DNA of 64,000 nt from Nitrospinae bacterium bin107 (GTDB lineage: Bacteria; UBA8248). A model generated the notes under the pieces. It was not told the origin of the DNA. It searched no databases and saw nothing but the letters and a program-made list of their open reading frames with translations. Both the position numbers and the translations under genes were made by a program. The stretch spans positions 62,001 through 126,000 of the forward strand of contig MPNJ01000008.1 of NCBI GenBank assembly GCA_002238965.1. The letters run 5' to 3'. Position 1 is the first letter of the stretch. Each line of letters starts with the position of its first letter. Of the stretch, positions 8,297 to 17,411 are shown in pieces.

Positions 8297-9676
8297 CTAC
8301 AGCCGGCCCACGAAGCGGCCGGGGCTCAAAGTTCCCTCCGGGTCATAAGTTTTCTTGATGTTGCGCATTACCTGCAGCGCCGCGGATTCGAGCGCGTCCT
8401 CACCCCACACGGATACCTGTTCTTTAAGTGAATTCGGCCCCGAATCCAGGCGCAGGTGAATTGAACGAGCTTGCGCCTCATCTCTCCCCTCCCTGCAAAG
8501 TGAAGAGAAAACACGCCACGCCTCGAACGGAGAAGACTCCTCATCCTCGGGCGCAAGCCAGCAGCGCAGCACGCCGCTTCCCGCGTGCGCCGAAATCGCG
8601 AAGTCGTAACTCCCCGCCTCGGCGGCTCGTCTCGTCGCCTCCGCGAAGCGGGGCAGCTGATCGAGACGACCCGAGGCCCTGAAAGCGAGCGTCTCGGGAC
8701 CGGAGAAATCCTCTCCCGGCGGATCGGCCAAGGCGGGGCCCAATCGAGCGGTTTGCTCATCATCGAGGCGCAAGATATCGTCTCCGCTCTCTGTTTTAAG
8801 GATTTCCTCGAAGCGGGCCAACTGATCGTTGAGCCCTTCTTCAAAATCCCCGAAAGAAGCCACAAGGCTCACGGGGCCGGGCAAGGCGATGCCGTCGTCT
8901 GACGCCAGCGAGGCGATGCGCGCATCATCCAACACTTCCGCCCAAACGGGCATAAGAGGTGAGGCCATCAGCGCCCTCGCGGCTTTGAACGCAGTGTCTG
9001 TGGATGGAAAAGAAGCCGCCAGCGCTCCAATGTGCTCAGGGGCCTTATACAGGCGAATCGCCAACTCGGTGACGACGGCCAGCGTCCCCCAACTGCCCGA
9101 CAAAAGGCGGTTCATGTCGTAGCCGGTAACGTTTTTCACCACCAGCGCGCCATAGGTGTGTGTCTCGCCGTCGGCCAGGGCCACCTTCATGCGCATCACG
9201 CGGTCTCGCGCCTTGCCCCAGCGCACCCGCATGGGGCCCGAGCGATCCGCGATGATGGTTCCCCCTACCGTGGAAGCTCCCGGATTTGGGGGGTCGAGAC
9301 CCGCCGTCTGGCCCTCTGCGTTCGTTAATTTATCGAGGTCCTCGACGCTCATTCCCGCTTCGACAACGGCGGTGAGGTCGTCTTTCAAAAACTCCACCGC
9401 CTTCGACATGCGCTCTAAAGAGAGGGCTACGTCGTATTTCTCGGGCGCATAGCCCGTTCCACGACTCGTGCCTCCTCCCCAGGGGAATACGGCCAGGCCC
9501 GCTTCATTCGCGCGCGCGAGAACGCGGCATAAGGCTTCATGATCGGCAGGACTCACCACCACCGAGGGTGTCTGGCCTCCGAGTTTGAACGACTCCGCCC
9601 TCTCATCCGACAACAAGACGGAATCGCCTGAATCTGCTTCTATGGATTGAGCGAACGAATCTAGTTTCAGGGCCAT
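8297..9676 (-). CDS. glcE: glycolate oxidase FAD-binding subunit GlcE
   Basis: 459 residues with a PCMH-type FAD-binding domain. FPWGGGTSRGTGYAPEKYD near residue 65 is the flavin loop, and GASTVGGTIIADRSGPMR and VKNVTGYDMNRLLSGSWG are diagnostic for GlcE. It is the small flavoprotein of glycolate oxidase and resembles GlcD with a degenerate C-terminal half. It starts 6 nt after the glcD stop and is followed by glcF, so all three complex subunits are present in the canonical D-E-F order. Confidence 0.92.
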   Translation of the reverse strand: MALKLDSFAQSIEADSGDSVLLSDERAESFKLGGQTPSVVVSPADHEALCRVLARANEAGLAVFPWGGGTSRGTGYAPEKYDVALSLERMSKAVEFLKDDLTAVVEAGMSVEDLDKLTNAEGQTAGLDPPNPGASTVGGTIIADRSGPMRVRWGKARDRVMRMKVALADGETHTYGALVVKNVTGYDMNRLLSGSWGTLAVVTELAIRLYKAPEHIGALAASFPSTDTAFKAARALMASPLMPVWAEVLDDARIASLASDDGIALPGPVSLVASFGDFEEGLNDQLARFEEILKTESGDDILRLDDEQTARLGPALADPPGEDFSGPETLAFRASGRLDQLPRFAEATRRAAEAGSYDFAISAHAGSGVLRCWLAPEDEESSPFEAWRVFSSLCREGRDEAQARSIHLRLDSGPNSLKEQVSVWGEDALESAALQVMRNIKKTYDPEGTLSPGRFVGRL

Positions 9677-9682
9677 GGTTTC

Positions 9683-11128
9683 CTACTTCGTCATCCCGCC
9701 GCCCATCCGGGCGACGGCGCCGCCGAGAGCAACCGGGAACACGTTTTCCTCATCAGGAATGAGTTTACCGGGGTTCATCAGGCCATCCTCGTCGATGGCG
9801 TCGCGCACGCGTTCCATAATCTCGAGCGTGGGTTCATCGAACTGGTCCTTCATCTCCCTGATCTTCTCGATGCCGATGCCGTGCTCGCCGGAGAGAACGC
9901 CCCCGGCGCGAATGCAGGCGCGGAGCACTTCTGCTCCGCACTCTATCGCACGCTCTGTCTCTCCTGGCACCCGATCGTCGAACAAGACGTTCGGATGCAG
10001 ACTCCCGTCGCCGGCATGAAACACGTTTGTGATGCGCAAATTATAGCGCGCGGAGATCTCATCGAACTCCTCGAGCACCTGCGCCAGCTTCGAGCGGGGC
10101 ACAGTGCCGTCCAGGCAGTAGTAGGTAGGCGCAATCACCCCGAAGGCGCCGAACGCCTTTTTCCGGCCCATCCACAGCCCCTCTCGCTCTTCTTCTGTCT
10201 GCGCGATCCGGAACGAGGAGCAGTTGTTCTTCTCGCTGATATCGCGAATAAGGGTTTCGAGCGGTCCGATGGAAGACGGCAGTCCGTCGAGTTCGATTAG
10301 CAAGACAGCCTCGGCGTCCCTGGGATAGCCTGCCTGTACCACGGTCTCGACCGCCTCGATAGTGTAGCGATCCATTAACTCCATCGCGGCGGGCACGGCT
10401 CCCGCGGCAATAACCTCGCTCACCGTGCGGCAGGCATCCCCCACCTGGGAGAAACAGGCGAGCATCGTGCGCACGCTCTCTGGGTTCGGCGTGAGTCGTA
10501 CGGTTAGTTCCGTGATGACCGCGAAAGTGCCCTCCGAACCAATGAAGAACCCGCGCAGGTCCAGACCCGGCGTATCCTCCCCGTCGGCGCCCAGATGCGC
10601 CACCTCGCCCGTGGGCAGGACGACGGTCATCTCCATGATGTGGTTCGTCGTCATCCCGTATTTCAGGCAATGCGCGCCGCCGGAGTTCTCCGCTGCGTTG
10701 CCGCCGATGGTGCAGGCCGCCTGGCTGGAAGGATCGGGCGCGTAATGAAAACCATGCGGCAGCGTTTCGCGGGAGAGATGGAGGTTCACCACCCCCGGTT
10801 GCACGCGCGCCAGGCGGTTCACATAGTCGAGTTCCAGAATCTTGTTCATCCGTGTGAAGACAATGAGCACGCCGCCCGGCAAGGGCGTCGCTCCTCCAGA
10901 GAGGCCTGTGCCGGCGCCTCTGGCGATCAGGGGCACTCGGTAATCGCGGCAGGTTTCCACGATCTGGCTGACTTCCTCAGTGCTCTCTGGCAATACGACT
11001 GCCGACGGAATGCCTTTGTAAATCGTGAGGCCGTCGCAATCATACGTCCTGAGCGCTACCGGATCCGTGTGGATGAATTCCTCCCCCACCACATCGGTTA
11101 ATTTCTGAATGAATCCAGCGCTATCCAC
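9683..11128 (-). CDS. glcD: glycolate oxidase FAD-linked subunit GlcD
   Basis: 481 residues from a GTG start at 11128 with a GAGGG site 7 nt upstream. An ATG at 11170 is in frame but lies only about 6 nt from the predicted transcription start, so I prefer the GTG. Motifs: the FAD loop IARGAGTGLSGGATPL, GGNAAENSGGAHCLKYGMT, FIGSEGTFAVITE, and the C-terminal SGEHGIGIEKI with NPGKLIPD. It is the catalytic flavoprotein of the glycolate/2-hydroxy-acid oxidase complex. It heads a six-gene operon and is divergent from two MFS carriers. D-lactate dehydrogenase activity is possible for this fold. Confidence 0.92.
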   Translation of the reverse strand: MDSAGFIQKLTDVVGEEFIHTDPVALRTYDCDGLTIYKGIPSAVVLPESTEEVSQIVETCRDYRVPLIARGAGTGLSGGATPLPGGVLIVFTRMNKILELDYVNRLARVQPGVVNLHLSRETLPHGFHYAPDPSSQAACTIGGNAAENSGGAHCLKYGMTTNHIMEMTVVLPTGEVAHLGADGEDTPGLDLRGFFIGSEGTFAVITELTVRLTPNPESVRTMLACFSQVGDACRTVSEVIAAGAVPAAMELMDRYTIEAVETVVQAGYPRDAEAVLLIELDGLPSSIGPLETLIRDISEKNNCSSFRIAQTEEEREGLWMGRKKAFGAFGVIAPTYYCLDGTVPRSKLAQVLEEFDEISARYNLRITNVFHAGDGSLHPNVLFDDRVPGETERAIECGAEVLRACIRAGGVLSGEHGIGIEKIREMKDQFDEPTLEIMERVRDAIDEDGLMNPGKLIPDEENVFPVALGGAVARMGGGMTK

Positions 11129-11182
11129 CTCAAAACCCTCGCGGTGCTTCCTGAATGAACAAAAACACATTAGAGTAGCACC

Positions 11183-11188
11183 ATTATA
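11183..11188 (-). promoter_or_regulatory. predicted -10 element of the glc operon
   Basis: On the minus strand a perfect TATAAT lies at 11188-11183 in the glcD/MFS divergent region. A matching -35 hexamer is poor, so an activator may be needed. Transcription would start near 11176, giving a leader of about 48 nt before the GTG start of glcD. Confidence 0.45.
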
Positions 11189-11226
11189 CCCATGCTACTG
11201 AAAAAAACGAATAGAAAGGTGACTTC

Positions 11227-12528
11227 TTGGACAAATCCGGCGGCTCCATCCCAGCTTCGGGCCGTTCCACAAGGCGCGGGCGAGCAGGCGGCTTATACTA
11301 CGGATGGGTGATCGTCGGCGTATCTTTCATTAGTATGGCCTTCCACATGTCGGCCACTTTCTCGTTTTCCCTGTTTCAGGTTCCCCTCATTCAGGAATTC
11401 GGCTGGAGCAGAGGTGCCCTGGGAGGCGCATTCGCCACAACCATGAGCCTCTACGCCATCTGCAGCCCCAAGGCGGGCTCCATCCTGGAAAGAAAAGGCC
11501 CTAGGACACTGATCCCGTGGGGTTCGGTCTCGATTGGCCTGGGACTCATGTTGGGCTTTTTCATCTCATCTCTTTGGCATGTGTATGTGTTCATCGGCGT
11601 CATGATCGGCGTGGGGATCGCGATGAGCGGTTTCGTAACGCACGGCGCGCTTCTGCCGCGGTGGTTCTTCAGAAATCGTGGACTGGCGGCGGGCATCGCC
11701 CTCTCGGGCATCGGCATCGGCTCATTCATTCTGATGCCCACCATCGAAAGACTCATCGCCTACTTCGGCTGGCGCTACGCCTACCTGATTTTCGGCGCCT
11801 CGATACTTCTCATCATCCTTCCGCTCAAATTGCTCCTGCTCAGAAATCATCCCTCAGACGTCGGGCAGAACATCGACGGCGCATCGGACGAAGAAGCCGC
11901 CGGGTTTCCAAAACCACTTGCCACCCATTCCCAGAAAGTAGGAGGAGTATTCCGACAGGTAATGCGGGAGAAGAATTTCTGGGCATTGCTGATCCTTGTT
12001 TTTGTCATCGGCCTGAACAACAACTCCATCTGGAGCCAGCTTCAGATATTCTTCGTCGACGCGAAATTCAGCACCGCATTCGGCGCTTTCGTTTTTGGGT
12101 TCACGGGCGCCATCCGGATTCTGGGGAGCGTGGTCATGGGTTGGGCAGGTGATCGCATATCGCACAAAAGGGCCCAGGCCATCGCCCTTTTCCTGTCTGG
12201 ACTTGGCGTCCTCATCTTGCTTTCCGTGCCGCATATGGGCAACGGCGTCGTCTTCGCCTTTTTGTTCGCCGCCTTCTACGGGTTCGGCGTCGGCGGCATG
12301 TCGACGTCCTATGCGGCCATGTGCGCGGACGCCTACGGCGGACGCTCGTTCGGCGTCATCATCGGGTTGCTGGAAATCTTCTTCGGCCTCGGGGGATTCA
12401 TCGGCCCCCCGATGGCGGGCTTCATGTTCGACTACACGGGAAGCTATGTTCTGCCCTTCTGCATCGTGGTCATTTTCCAGGCGGTTGCGCTCCTTGTCTG
12501 TCATTTCGTCTTCAGCACCGAGAAATAG
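11227..12528 (+). CDS. MFS transporter, OFA/monocarboxylate-like
   Basis: 433 residues with about 12 hydrophobic segments. YYGWVIVGVSF and IQEFGWSRGALGGAF at the N-terminus and FGLGGFIGPPMAGFMFDYTG near the C-terminus are typical of the oxalate:formate antiporter/monocarboxylate carrier branch of the MFS. It resides in the inner membrane. The first codon is TTG at 11227, with an AGGTG site 5 nt upstream; no ATG precedes the first membrane helix. It is divergent from the glc operon and followed at 6 nt by a close paralogue, suggesting uptake of a hydroxy or oxo monocarboxylate. Confidence 0.85.
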   Translation: MDKSGGSIPASGRSTRRGRAGGLYYGWVIVGVSFISMAFHMSATFSFSLFQVPLIQEFGWSRGALGGAFATTMSLYAICSPKAGSILERKGPRTLIPWGSVSIGLGLMLGFFISSLWHVYVFIGVMIGVGIAMSGFVTHGALLPRWFFRNRGLAAGIALSGIGIGSFILMPTIERLIAYFGWRYAYLIFGASILLIILPLKLLLLRNHPSDVGQNIDGASDEEAAGFPKPLATHSQKVGGVFRQVMREKNFWALLILVFVIGLNNNSIWSQLQIFFVDAKFSTAFGAFVFGFTGAIRILGSVVMGWAGDRISHKRAQAIALFLSGLGVLILLSVPHMGNGVVFAFLFAAFYGFGVGGMSTSYAAMCADAYGGRSFGVIIGLLEIFFGLGGFIGPPMAGFMFDYTGSYVLPFCIVVIFQAVALLVCHFVFSTEK

Positions 12529-12534
12529 AACGTT

Positions 12535-13812
12535 ATGAGAGGAGGAAAAACCACCCGCCCCTGGATTTATTACGGGTGGGTAATCGTCGGCACGTCCTTC
12601 ACTGCCATGGCGTTTCATCAAACGGCGCGTTTTTCTTTTTCCATTTTTCAAGTTCCCCTGATTCAGGAGTTCGGCTGGGGACGCGGCGCCCTGGGCGGGG
12701 CATACGCCCTGATGCTGGGCAGCTACGCGTTGGTCAGTCCCTTCACGGGTAACTTGTTCGACAAAAAAGGCGCGCGCGCCGTCATGCCTTGGGGGTCTGT
12801 TCTCGTCGGTGTCGGCTTCACGCTGGCCTATTTCATCAGCGAACTCTGGCACGTCTACCTCGTTCCCTGCCTGTTCGTGGGTCTCGGGATGGCGCTGAGC
12901 GGCTTTGCGATGCACAGTGCTCTCATGCCGCAGTGGTTTCAGAAAAAACGGGGTCTCGCCACGGGGCTTGCCCTATCAGGCAGCGGGACGGGAATACTGC
13001 TTTTCATACCGCTCATCGAATGGTTGATCTCCACGAAAGGCTGGCGCCTGACCTATCTGATTTTCGGCTTGGCCGTACTTTTCATCGTCGTCCCCATTAC
13101 GGCGCTATTACTTCGAAGAGGGCCCGAGGATGTGGACCAATACATCGACGGGGAATCCGAACCTCCCGCCCATTCAGCAACCAAATCAAGCGAAAAATCG
13201 CACAGCCCTCCCTTATTTCAAGTGTTTCGCCAGGTTTGCAAGCAGAAAAATTTCTGGACGCTCCTCATCGTCGTCTTCTTCATGGGGTTGAACAACAACT
13301 CTATATTGAGCCAACTCCAGTTGTATCTGGTCGACGCCGAATACAGCACGGCTCTGGCGGCTTTTTTCTTCGGAATGCTGGGCGCGATCCGGATGCTCGC
13401 CACGTTTTCCATGGGGTGGCTCAGCGATTTCATCGGCAGGAAGCGCGCACAGGGACTCTCCTCTTTCATAACGGTCTGCGGAATAGTGATACTGCTCTCC
13501 ATCCCCCATGTGTCGTCGAAAATCTTGATGGGCTGGGTCTTTATTTTCGTCTACGGTATGGGCCTCGGGGGAATGAGCGTATGCTACTCCTCCATGTCCG
13601 CGGATGCGTTCAAGGGTCCCTCGTTCGGCGCCACTATCGGATTGCTCGAAATTTTCTTTGGTCTCGGCGGATTCATCGGCCCCCCGCTGGCGGGTTACTT
13701 GTTCGACTATACGGGGAGCTACATGATTCCCTTCGTCGGGATAGCGATCGGTCTGGTGTGCTGCATCTTCATGAGCTTGTTCGTCTATGAAACGCCCCGA
13801 GGGACCTCTTGA
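12535..13812 (+). CDS. MFS transporter, OFA/monocarboxylate-like (tandem paralogue)
   Basis: 425 residues, clearly a tandem duplicate of the preceding carrier: the openings YYGWVIVGTSF and IQEFGWGRGALGGAY, the central loop NFWTLLIVVFFMGLNNNSI and the ending FIGPPLAGYLFDYTGSYM all have counterparts in the neighbour. Twelve membrane segments are expected. It begins 6 nt after the first copy with no strong ribosome site, so translation is probably coupled. The two carriers may have split substrates, or may form a hetero-oligomer as seen in some paired transporters; that is inference. Confidence 0.85.
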   Translation: MRGGKTTRPWIYYGWVIVGTSFTAMAFHQTARFSFSIFQVPLIQEFGWGRGALGGAYALMLGSYALVSPFTGNLFDKKGARAVMPWGSVLVGVGFTLAYFISELWHVYLVPCLFVGLGMALSGFAMHSALMPQWFQKKRGLATGLALSGSGTGILLFIPLIEWLISTKGWRLTYLIFGLAVLFIVVPITALLLRRGPEDVDQYIDGESEPPAHSATKSSEKSHSPPLFQVFRQVCKQKNFWTLLIVVFFMGLNNNSILSQLQLYLVDAEYSTALAAFFFGMLGAIRMLATFSMGWLSDFIGRKRAQGLSSFITVCGIVILLSIPHVSSKILMGWVFIFVYGMGLGGMSVCYSSMSADAFKGPSFGATIGLLEIFFGLGGFIGPPLAGYLFDYTGSYMIPFVGIAIGLVCCIFMSLFVYETPRGTS

Positions 13813-13842
13813 GCTCGGCGGGCGTCAAAAGGGCCGGCTCAA
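13809..13842. terminator. stem-loop between convergent genes
   Basis: TTGAGC, a one-base bulge and CGG at 13809-13818 pair with CCG and GCTCAA at 13834-13842. The element spans the gap between the convergent MFS and DinB-like genes. There is no clear T tract on either strand, so its terminator activity is uncertain. Confidence 0.35.
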
Positions 13843-14646
13843 AACCTCGAGCACTCTGGTAGCCTTCGCCCTGTCGCCCTCGATACGGAGGCGACCCGCT
13901 CTTTCCTTATGCTCCAGGCTCGCCCGGCCCGTGGTGAGCAGAACCAGGTCGCTCCCGCAGCATACGACGCGCGCGTCGCAATACCCATCATCGGACAACA
14001 AAATTTCTGATTTCCCCTCTTGGATGCGGAGCGCCCATTTGCGTTCGGGTTCGTTTGTTTCAAAGCAGATGATTCCGCTGAAATCCTTATCCCCCCGCGC
14101 ACCGAAGAAGATGGGGAAACGCTCGAGGAGACAATCCACCGCAACGGGCAGGGACGGAGCATGCAAATCGCCATCGGGCTGATTCCGAATATCCCAGTCG
14201 TGGAGAATCAGTTCATAGAGCCTTTGCCCGGGAAACGTACGAATCGGGCATGGGGCGAGCCAGTGCCAGGCTTGTTTGTCAAGATTATCAGGCTGAACCC
14301 CCTCAAAGACTTCCTGCAGCCCCCAGACGGCTTCGCCAAAAGCGTCTATGCGCTCTTCGTCCGAGAGCGCAACGAGTTCATCCCCCACTTTTTTTCGGTA
14401 CGACCAGAACGATTCCATATCCGCCGCGCCGAATGGCATCTCCAGGCGTCCGGCGGCGCCTGCGGGGATAACGTGCGCATAAAAACGCGCGCCCAGCGTC
14501 ATGTGCGCCACCACGTCGGCCACAGACCAGCCCGGACAAAAGATGGACGCGCGCCACCCTTGCTCGCTCAAGCCTCGCAATATCCCGATGAACCTGTGGT
14601 TTTCTTGTTCCACCCAGGTTACGACACGAGCAAAAAAATCAGCCAT
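13825..14646 (-). CDS. maleylpyruvate isomerase/DinB-type family protein
   Basis: 273 residues. The N-terminal half has the four-helix DinB/MDMPI pattern: GWSVADVVAHMTLGARFY near residue 40 and ELILHDWDIRNQ near 160 supply the His ligands expected for a divalent metal. The C-terminal part resembles an SCP2-like domain, as in mycothiol-dependent maleylpyruvate isomerases. Mycothiol is an actinobacterial thiol, so in this presumably Gram-negative host the cofactor may be something else. The ATG at 14646 is preferred over a GTG one codon earlier. It is convergent with the MFS gene. Confidence 0.7.
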   Translation of the reverse strand: MADFFARVVTWVEQENHRFIGILRGLSEQGWRASIFCPGWSVADVVAHMTLGARFYAHVIPAGAAGRLEMPFGAADMESFWSYRKKVGDELVALSDEERIDAFGEAVWGLQEVFEGVQPDNLDKQAWHWLAPCPIRTFPGQRLYELILHDWDIRNQPDGDLHAPSLPVAVDCLLERFPIFFGARGDKDFSGIICFETNEPERKWALRIQEGKSEILLSDDGYCDARVVCCGSDLVLLTTGRASLEHKERAGRLRIEGDRAKATRVLEVLSRPF

Positions 14647-14800
14647 CACGAAATTCCGCCCTCACACTCGGAGACGTGAGACACCAAGCCCCCCGCTCAC
14701 AAGCGCGGCGATGAAAAATCTCTTCGGGAGACACCAGCCCTCGGAATAAAACGAAGTGCACCTGAAGCGAGCCATCAGGAGCATGTAATTCGCATCGGCA

Positions 14801-15853
14801 TCAGACGGGCATCGCCACTTTGAGCTCGTCAGAGATCTGCTCCACCTGCTTCCACACGCCATCATCCACCGGGATTCCTTCCCGCAGCCTTCTTTCCTTT
14901 TCCCTGAAGCTGCGTTCCCCCGGCACACGAATCTCCTCCACGCCGGGAGCCTTGCGCGTGTTCTTGACCTCGGCGACGTGGTAATCGACCATCTCCCTGA
15001 ACACTTTCGGATCCCCAAATGCGGAAGGGTCGATGGCAATGAACAAATCCCCCTTGTCGTAATGTCCCTCTTGCACCGACTGGCTGAGAGGCTTGCCGAC
15101 CTTGGCTCCGAGCAAAGGCCCCGCCAGAAGACCGATCAACAGGCAAAGGCCATAGCCTTTGTGCCCCCCGAAAGGGGCAACCGCGCCCGCAGCCGCCGTT
15201 TTGGCATCCGTCGTCGGTTCGCCATCCGGCCCCACCGCCACGCCTTCCGGAATAGGGTCTCCCGTGACGCTCGCCTTCAAGATCATCCCATAGGGAATGG
15301 CGCTCGTCGCAAAGTCGAGGAGTACGGGTTCGTCCCCGCCCTTTGGAACGGCTATTGAAAATGGGTTCGTGCCCATAAGGCGCTCCACGCCCCCGAATGG
15401 ATGCACGAGCGGCTGCGTGACGCCAGCGACAATCCCCACGCAGCCGGCCCGGGCGATGCGTTCAGCGTAATAGCCCGTCATGCAGATATGGTCGCTGTTC
15501 ACGACGCCCACGGCGCAGGAACCGGCCTTTTCCGCCTTTCTGGCAGCAATGCTCGCGCCATAGGTCGCGCCCACGGGCCCCATGGCGCGGTCGCCTTCCA
15601 CCAGCGCGGACCCCTCCCTCTCGTGCACGACGTGGGGTCTGGCATTGGCGTTAATCATCCCGCTCTGGATTCTCCGGATCATGTTCGGCAGGCGAATGAG
15701 GCCGTGTGTGGAATACCCCCTGAGATCGGCTTCTATCAATACGTCGGCCGTCGCCATCGATTGTTCGTACGAACACCCCGCGGCCGTCAGGATGCGCTCC
15801 ATCAAATCGCGCAGAGCGTCTGCGTTGACGATGCGCTCTTTATCTAGACTCAT
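14801..15853 (-). CDS. Ldh family NAD(P)-dependent oxidoreductase
   Basis: 350 residues from the ATG at 15853. It belongs to the malate/L-lactate dehydrogenase type-2 family (also ureidoglycolate and sulfolactate dehydrogenases): motifs are ADLRGYSTHGLIRLPN, SDHICMTGYYAERIA, the nucleotide-binding MGTNPFSIAVP, and FGGHKGYGLCLLI. It interconverts 2-oxo and 2-hydroxy acids in the cytoplasm. A start 22 codons earlier would overlap the upstream VOC gene. The VOC gene lies 22 nt upstream on the same strand, so they likely form an operon. Substrate unknown; a hydroxy acid fits the neighbourhood. Confidence 0.85.
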   Translation of the reverse strand: MSLDKERIVNADALRDLMERILTAAGCSYEQSMATADVLIEADLRGYSTHGLIRLPNMIRRIQSGMINANARPHVVHEREGSALVEGDRAMGPVGATYGASIAARKAEKAGSCAVGVVNSDHICMTGYYAERIARAGCVGIVAGVTQPLVHPFGGVERLMGTNPFSIAVPKGGDEPVLLDFATSAIPYGMILKASVTGDPIPEGVAVGPDGEPTTDAKTAAAGAVAPFGGHKGYGLCLLIGLLAGPLLGAKVGKPLSQSVQEGHYDKGDLFIAIDPSAFGDPKVFREMVDYHVAEVKNTRKAPGVEEIRVPGERSFREKERRLREGIPVDDGVWKQVEQISDELKVAMPV

Positions 15854-15875
15854 GTGCGAAAAAACCTTTCCGTTT

Positions 15876-16385
15876 CTAAAGATCGGGGTTGGGAGCGGAA
15901 ACGCTCGGCTTGGTGACATGCATCATCCAGCAATAAATTTCTATCCGATTGCCGTCAGGGTCTAAAAAGTAGAAAGCATGGCTCCCGCTACCGCCGATAA
16001 ACCCGTTCTCATCCAACCCTTCATGCGCATGAACATAGGGACCCGAGACGAACTCCACGCCACAGGATTTCACGTGTTCCTGGGCGAGAAGCCAATTTTC
16101 TCGGTCATCAACCTCAAAAGCGATATGGTGTAATCCGACATCCGTTCGATGCTCGGAGTCGGTCTTCGTCAACCCGGCTTTCACGGCGTCTTCTGGCAAC
16201 TCAAATAGAACCAGGGTGTGGTGTTTCTCCGCGCAGCGCATGAAACAGATCGGGCGAAAAAAATCCGGAGGACCCCATTTGCCAGTCAGCTTCAACCCCA
16301 CCACCTCACGATAGAACTTGATGGAGCGTTCAACATCACTCACGTGGATTCCCATGTGACCAAGCCGTGCGACATTACAACCCAT
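15876..16385 (-). CDS. VOC family protein (glyoxalase/extradiol dioxygenase fold)
   Basis: 169 residues with paired beta-alpha-beta-beta-beta modules. LGHMGIHVSDVERSIKFY starts the first; DVGLHHIAFEVDD and AFYFLDPDGNRIEIY in the second contain the usual His and Glu metal ligands. The family includes glyoxalase I, fosfomycin-resistance proteins, methylmalonyl-CoA epimerase and ring-cleavage dioxygenases; the second-half motif most resembles catechol 2,3-dioxygenase-like members. The ATG has a GGAGG site close upstream. It leads an operon with the Ldh-family gene. Confidence 0.82.
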   Translation of the reverse strand: MGCNVARLGHMGIHVSDVERSIKFYREVVGLKLTGKWGPPDFFRPICFMRCAEKHHTLVLFELPEDAVKAGLTKTDSEHRTDVGLHHIAFEVDDRENWLLAQEHVKSCGVEFVSGPYVHAHEGLDENGFIGGSGSHAFYFLDPDGNRIEIYCWMMHVTKPSVSAPNPDL

Positions 16386-16529
16386 TCCTATCCCTCCAAG
16401 AACGTATGCAGAGCAGAATTAATTCGTTTGCCTAAAATGGTGCGGCATCATAACATGCGCGGGCGCGGTTCGCGCGTGCGGGTCCATGTTTGTACTTCAG
16501 CCGCTTTACCTGAATGAAAGGACATTCGA

Positions 16530-17357
16530 ATGTCGAAAAAAACGAGCTTTACCGCCCTGGTACTTGCCGGCGGAATACTCTTCTCTGTCGTTTTCCTGCT
16601 TTCATCCGCGAATAGCCAAAAAGAGAAACTCTCCGCAATAGCACTCGCATCGAACGAAGCCAAACCAAAAGCAGCGCCCGCCCCCACCCTCGTGGCGCAA
16701 AGCATCGAAAAGAAGCAAATCGAGAAAATTATCCGAGAATATCTAATCGAAAACCCCGAAGTGCTTGAGGAGGCCTTACAAGCCTTGCAGGTCAAACGAC
16801 AAGCAAGGAGGCTGGCCGCGGCTCAGACCTCTATCCGAAAATACAGGAAACAAATCTATGAGGACCCCGCAGATACCGTGGGCGGGAACCCCAAAGGGGA
16901 CGTTACGATTGTGGAGTTTTTCGATTACCGATGTGGTTTTTGCAAGAGGGTAGCTCCGGTCGTGGACGATGCGCTCGCTAAAGACAAGAAAATCCGCTTC
17001 GTTTACAAGGAATTTCCCGTCCTGGGTCCAAATTCCGTATTGGCGGCCCGGGCGGCGCTCGCCTCACGCGCACAGGGTAAATATATAGTTTTTCACAAGG
17101 CTCTCATGAAGGCCAAAATTTCTTATGATGAAGCGAGCATCATGAAAATCGCCACAGCGGTGGGCATCGACACGGCTCGCCTGAAAAAGGACATGCAAGC
17201 GCCAGGCATCCAGGCCCAGATAGCCAAGACCCGCGCCCTGGCGCGCTCGCTAGGCATACGCGGCACACCAGCCTTCGTAGTGGGAGAACAACTCTTCCCG
17301 GGCGCGCTCAGTTCGGCTCAGCTTGCCCGTATGATTCAAATGGCGAGAAAGAAATAG
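16530..17357 (+). CDS. DsbA family thiol:disulfide interchange protein
   Basis: 275 residues. An N-terminal membrane anchor or signal segment (about residues 8-26) precedes a helical region rich in Lys and Glu and then a thioredoxin/DsbA domain. The active site is CGFC at 135-138 and the cis-Pro loop is RGTPAFVVG near 243. It should act in the periplasm on exported protein thiols, resembling the Com1/BdbD subgroup. An AAAGGA site precedes the ATG. It is a single-gene unit diverging from the VOC operon and ends at a strong terminator. Confidence 0.88.
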   Translation: MSKKTSFTALVLAGGILFSVVFLLSSANSQKEKLSAIALASNEAKPKAAPAPTLVAQSIEKKQIEKIIREYLIENPEVLEEALQALQVKRQARRLAAAQTSIRKYRKQIYEDPADTVGGNPKGDVTIVEFFDYRCGFCKRVAPVVDDALAKDKKIRFVYKEFPVLGPNSVLAARAALASRAQGKYIVFHKALMKAKISYDEASIMKIATAVGIDTARLKKDMQAPGIQAQIAKTRALARSLGIRGTPAFVVGEQLFPGALSSAQLARMIQMARKK

Positions 17358-17366
17358 AAAAGAAAA

Positions 17367-17394
17367 AAGCCCCGGAGATTCCTCTCCGGGGCTT
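17367..17394. terminator. bidirectional Rho-independent terminator
   Basis: A 12-bp stem, AAGCCCCGGAGA with TCTCCGGGGCTT, encloses a 4-base loop at 17379-17382. The A run at 17363-17368 gives a good T tract on the minus strand; the plus side has only a short T run. It separates the convergent dsbA-like and PNPOx-like genes. Confidence 0.82.
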
Positions 17395-17411
17395 TCCATC
17401 CATCGGCAAAC

